Assembly (NCBI GenBank): GCA_021827445.1
Contig: JAKAVW010000176.1
Location: 1-6,338 of the forward strand
Source: Pseudomonadota bacterium
GTDB lineage: Bacteria > Pseudomonadota > Gammaproteobacteria > Acidithiobacillales > Acidithiobacillaceae
Direction of reading: 5' to 3'
DNA length: 6,338 nucleotides
This document shows positions 4,222 to 6,338 of this stretch, one piece after another. Each line of letters opens with the position of its first letter. Position 1 is the stretch's first letter. The notes below the pieces were generated by a model that was given only the letters and a program-made list of their open reading frames with translations, was not told where the DNA came from and made no database searches. The position numbers and the translations under genes are program-made.

Positions 4222-6338
4222 ATGCCATCAAGCAACAAACACCTGTCCGACTGCACACCCGATCGGCCCGTAACATTTAATCTGGCACACACCATACGGT
4301 TAATCGTATGTAGTCAGCTGATGTTCCCATTGTTGTGTTTCCCATGGGCCGCCACGGCCACGCCACAGTTCATCAGTGGTGGTGGTACGGTCACGGATGG
4401 CGCAGGCAACACCAGTAATGCCGGGGTCGTGGTCAACGCCTCCACCCTGGATATTGCCGCCGGCTCTGCTCTGGGCAGCGGGTTGCTCGACCTCCAAAAT
4501 GGGGCGCTACGCACTTCTAGCAGCCTAGCGAGCAATAACAATATTGCGCTGGATCAGGGTGCTTCACCAGCCACCATGACCTCTCTTTGCGGGGGCGCCT
4601 ACTGCTTTGGGGTCGGCGACAGCATGACTTTGAATACGGTCGGCAATACCTACGCGAGTATGCCTTCCCTCCTGCACCAAATGCAATTCCCCAGCAACAA
4701 CAAGGCGCTCGGCATCTGGCTTACCAAAGGCTGGCAGACCGACTGGATGGCAGGCATGCAAACGTCGATGCAACAGGGTTATGCTCCCGTTCTGTTTGAT
4801 TATTACCTGGGGGACCTGGGCTCCATGGGTTCCGGTGCCTGGGGCTATGTGCAGCAAAATGCACAAGCGTGGCTGGCAAACACCCAACTGCTCGCTAACT
4901 ATCTGTCCACGTTGAGCGGTACCGTGTCCGTAGTGATTCAACCTGAATTCAATGTCCCTGGGGTGGGTAATCAGGCTCAATTCGGGGCATGGCTCGCCCA
5001 GGCGGCACAGATTCTTCAACATGCCCAGCATCCTGGCCTGACTATTCTCACCAGTGCCGGCGTCGGAGACTTCGGTGTCTATAGTGGCAGCACCGAAAAC
5101 GCGTCCCAATGGTCCAACTTTTACCCGTCCCTGAGCGTGGCCGCGCCGTACCTGAACTTCATTACTTTTCAGGAAATGCGCGGCGCAGCTACCGGTGGAA
5201 CGGTGGTCAGCCCCCAGCAGGAGGGTATGAGCACCATAGCCGGTCGGGTTATCGCCTTTTCCCGCTATCTGCAAGCGACCTATGGCAAACCGTTACTCCT
5301 CGGGTACATGATGATGGATCCGTACACGCCAGCAGGCGATACCGCAAACTGGTCGGCGATTGCCGCTAAAGCCTACGCTGAAATCTTGCAGGTTTCTCCT
5401 GAGTTACAGCAGCAGGGCGTCTTTGGCAGCCTCGCCATGGCACTTTTCAACGACATGAATCACTCAACGATCAATGGCGTCGATTACTTCGGCACTTCCT
5501 CAGACTATTTCGGATTGGTGAACAGCAACGGTGCCCCGAACACTGCCGGGATTGGCAATGGGCCTTATGTGCTCAACGCGGACGGGCAGGCATGGGCCAA
5601 CGGTACGGCGAACGCCAGCACCGCACAAGAGGTCCGCAATGGCGGAACCATTGACACGGTAGGCAATGCCGACACATTCAATGGTACGTTTTCAGGTAAT
5701 GGGGGATTATTCGTGGTAGGGGGGGGTAGTGTGACGCTGACCGGGAATAACACCTATGCCGGAAACACCTATATTGAAGACTCTACCCTATTACAGTTGG
5801 GCAATGGTGGTATCACGGGCAGTATTATCGGCAACGTCCTCAATGACGGCGTTTTGTCATTCAATCAGTCTGGCAATGTCACCTTTCCGGGTCAGATCAG
5901 TGGCCTGGGCATCGTATGGCAACAGGGGCCGGGCACTTTATATTTGACGGGCAGCAACAGTTATACCGCCGGTACCCTGGTTACGGGTGGCACCTTGGGC
6001 GTGGGCGCCGAGAGTGCGCTGGGCAGCGGCAACATCACCTTGGATGGTGGCGCTTTTGAAACGACTTCGGCATTACAAGATGGTAGAGCGTTCTTCATCG
6101 GCCTCAACGGCGGCACTCTGAATACGGATGGTTATACGGATACCTTCGCAGGCAACTTCATACCGATGAACAGCACCCACGATGGCGGTGTCACCGTCAC
6201 CGGGGGTGGCACGGCGGTATTTACCGGGGAGGACAGCTACACCGGGGGTACCACGATCACGCCGGGTACCACGCTCCAGATTGGTAATGGCGACAATAGT
6301 CAGAGTGGCATTCTGGGCAATGTTCTGGATAACGGTTC
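4222..6338 (+). CDS. Autotransporter passenger with PATR repeats and inserted hydrolase-like domain (3' partial)
   Basis: 705 codons are open to the window end; the rest of the passenger and the outer-membrane beta barrel would lie downstream. Residues 1-46 form a long signal peptide: a polar stretch, then a hydrophobic core at 27-42, with likely cleavage after ATA (44-46). Glycine/asparagine-rich beta-helix repeats occupy about 50-112 and 473-705. Passenger-associated transport repeats of the type LTGxNxYxGxT start near 501, 570 and 661. Between them, residues about 113-472 are non-repetitive and alternate hydrophobic strands with helices, suggesting a (beta/alpha)8 barrel: IWL (165-167), VLFDYYLGD (190-198), VVIQPEFN (237-244), TILTSAG (274-280), FITFQEM (313-319), LLLGYMMMD (358-366), GSLAMALFND (402-411), then DYFGLVNSNGAPN. 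E242 and E318 end strands and are candidate catalytic acids. The only cysteines in the predicted mature part are C123 and C128. Probably a surface enzyme or adhesin; the substrate is unknown. Confidence 0.88.
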   Translation, partial: MPSSNKHLSDCTPDRPVTFNLAHTIRLIVCSQLMFPLLCFPWAATATPQFISGGGTVTDGAGNTSNAGVVVNASTLDIAAGSALGSGLLDLQNGALRTSSSLASNNNIALDQGASPATMTSLCGGAYCFGVGDSMTLNTVGNTYASMPSLLHQMQFPSNNKALGIWLTKGWQTDWMAGMQTSMQQGYAPVLFDYYLGDLGSMGSGAWGYVQQNAQAWLANTQLLANYLSTLSGTVSVVIQPEFNVPGVGNQAQFGAWLAQAAQILQHAQHPGLTILTSAGVGDFGVYSGSTENASQWSNFYPSLSVAAPYLNFITFQEMRGAATGGTVVSPQQEGMSTIAGRVIAFSRYLQATYGKPLLLGYMMMDPYTPAGDTANWSAIAAKAYAEILQVSPELQQQGVFGSLAMALFNDMNHSTINGVDYFGTSSDYFGLVNSNGAPNTAGIGNGPYVLNADGQAWANGTANASTAQEVRNGGTIDTVGNADTFNGTFSGNGGLFVVGGGSVTLTGNNTYAGNTYIEDSTLLQLGNGGITGSIIGNVLNDGVLSFNQSGNVTFPGQISGLGIVWQQGPGTLYLTGSNSYTAGTLVTGGTLGVGAESALGSGNITLDGGAFETTSALQDGRAFFIGLNGGTLNTDGYTDTFAGNFIPMNSTHDGGVTVTGGGTAVFTGEDSYTGGTTITPGTTLQIGNGDNSQSGILGNVLDNG
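4558..5637 (+). other. Inserted globular domain, glycoside-hydrolase-like barrel
   Basis: This stretch encodes residues about 113-472 of the autotransporter. Sequence before it (ALGSGLLDLQNGALRTSS, then NNIALDQG) matches residues 599-630 of the later intact repeat (ALGSGNITLDGGAFETTS, then FFIGLNGG). Sequence after it (NGGTIDTVGNADTFNGTF) matches residues 629-646 (NGGTLNTDGYTDTFAGNF). The domain therefore sits inside one repeat. E242 (nt 4945-4947) ends the predicted fourth strand, the usual acid/base position in clan A glycoside hydrolases. The predicted seventh strand ends in D366 rather than Glu, so the family assignment is open. Confidence 0.6.
5719..5726 (+). repeat. G8 homopolymer inside the autotransporter gene
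   Basis: Eight G in a row encode G500-G502, just after the inserted domain and at the first PATR repeat. One extra G reads GGG GGG GGG TAG, and one fewer reads GGG GGG GTA GTG TGA, so either slip stops translation at about residue 502-503. A G5 run lies at about 5700-5704. Confidence 0.9.

Noticed and set aside
4564..5274. 236-codon open frame on the minus strand
   Set aside because: It lies wholly inside the autotransporter, whose plus-strand frame has a signal peptide and PATR repeats; the antisense product has no recognisable motif.
1..6338. CRISPR array, tRNA, rRNA or insertion sequence
   Set aside because: I found no spaced direct repeats, cloverleaf, rRNA-like stretch, or transposase with terminal repeats.

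Overview
The window reads as chromosome of a Gram-negative proteobacterium, probably beta or gamma. The evidence is a c-di-GMP EAL protein, a Crp/Fnr-type regulator and a type V (autotransporter) surface protein. The coding flanks have intermediate GC, while a hand count of 3901-4200 gives about 30% GC. I cannot name the species.

Layout, left to right. (1) 1-737, plus strand: the C-terminal part of an EAL-domain c-di-GMP phosphodiesterase with all metal and catalytic residues present. Its N-terminus lies outside the window. (2) 738-851: a short convergent gap with a hairpin. (3) 852-3581, minus strand, read right to left: a Crp/Fnr-family regulator (2859-3581), then after 115 bp a small protein of unknown function (2342-2743, TTG start), which overlaps by GTGA a double-domain KaiC-like ATPase (852-2345). 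No kaiA or kaiB is present. (4) 3582-4221: a 640-bp divergent intergenic region, AT-rich in its right part, with predicted outward promoters and several dyad sequences. One is TGTTC-N6-GAACA, which has the half-site and spacer geometry of a Crp-family operator. (5) 4222-6338, plus strand: the first 705 codons of a large autotransporter passenger, cut by the window end.

The most striking object is the autotransporter. Its beta-helix repeats (PATR type) are interrupted once by about 360 residues of globular sequence that look like a (beta/alpha)8 glycoside-hydrolase-like barrel. The interrupted repeat can be lined up on both sides with a later intact repeat, so the insertion point is visible. 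Soon after the inserted domain the gene carries a run of eight G. Gain or loss of one G would give a stop codon within a few codons, so this is a candidate phase-variation switch.

Working model (inference): the Crp/Fnr regulator may control its own minus-strand cluster and the divergent surface protein. The KaiC-like ATPase and its small partner would form a signalling module, and the EAL protein would lower c-di-GMP. Together this suggests a locus for switching surface or attachment state, but the sequence alone does not prove regulatory links between the genes.
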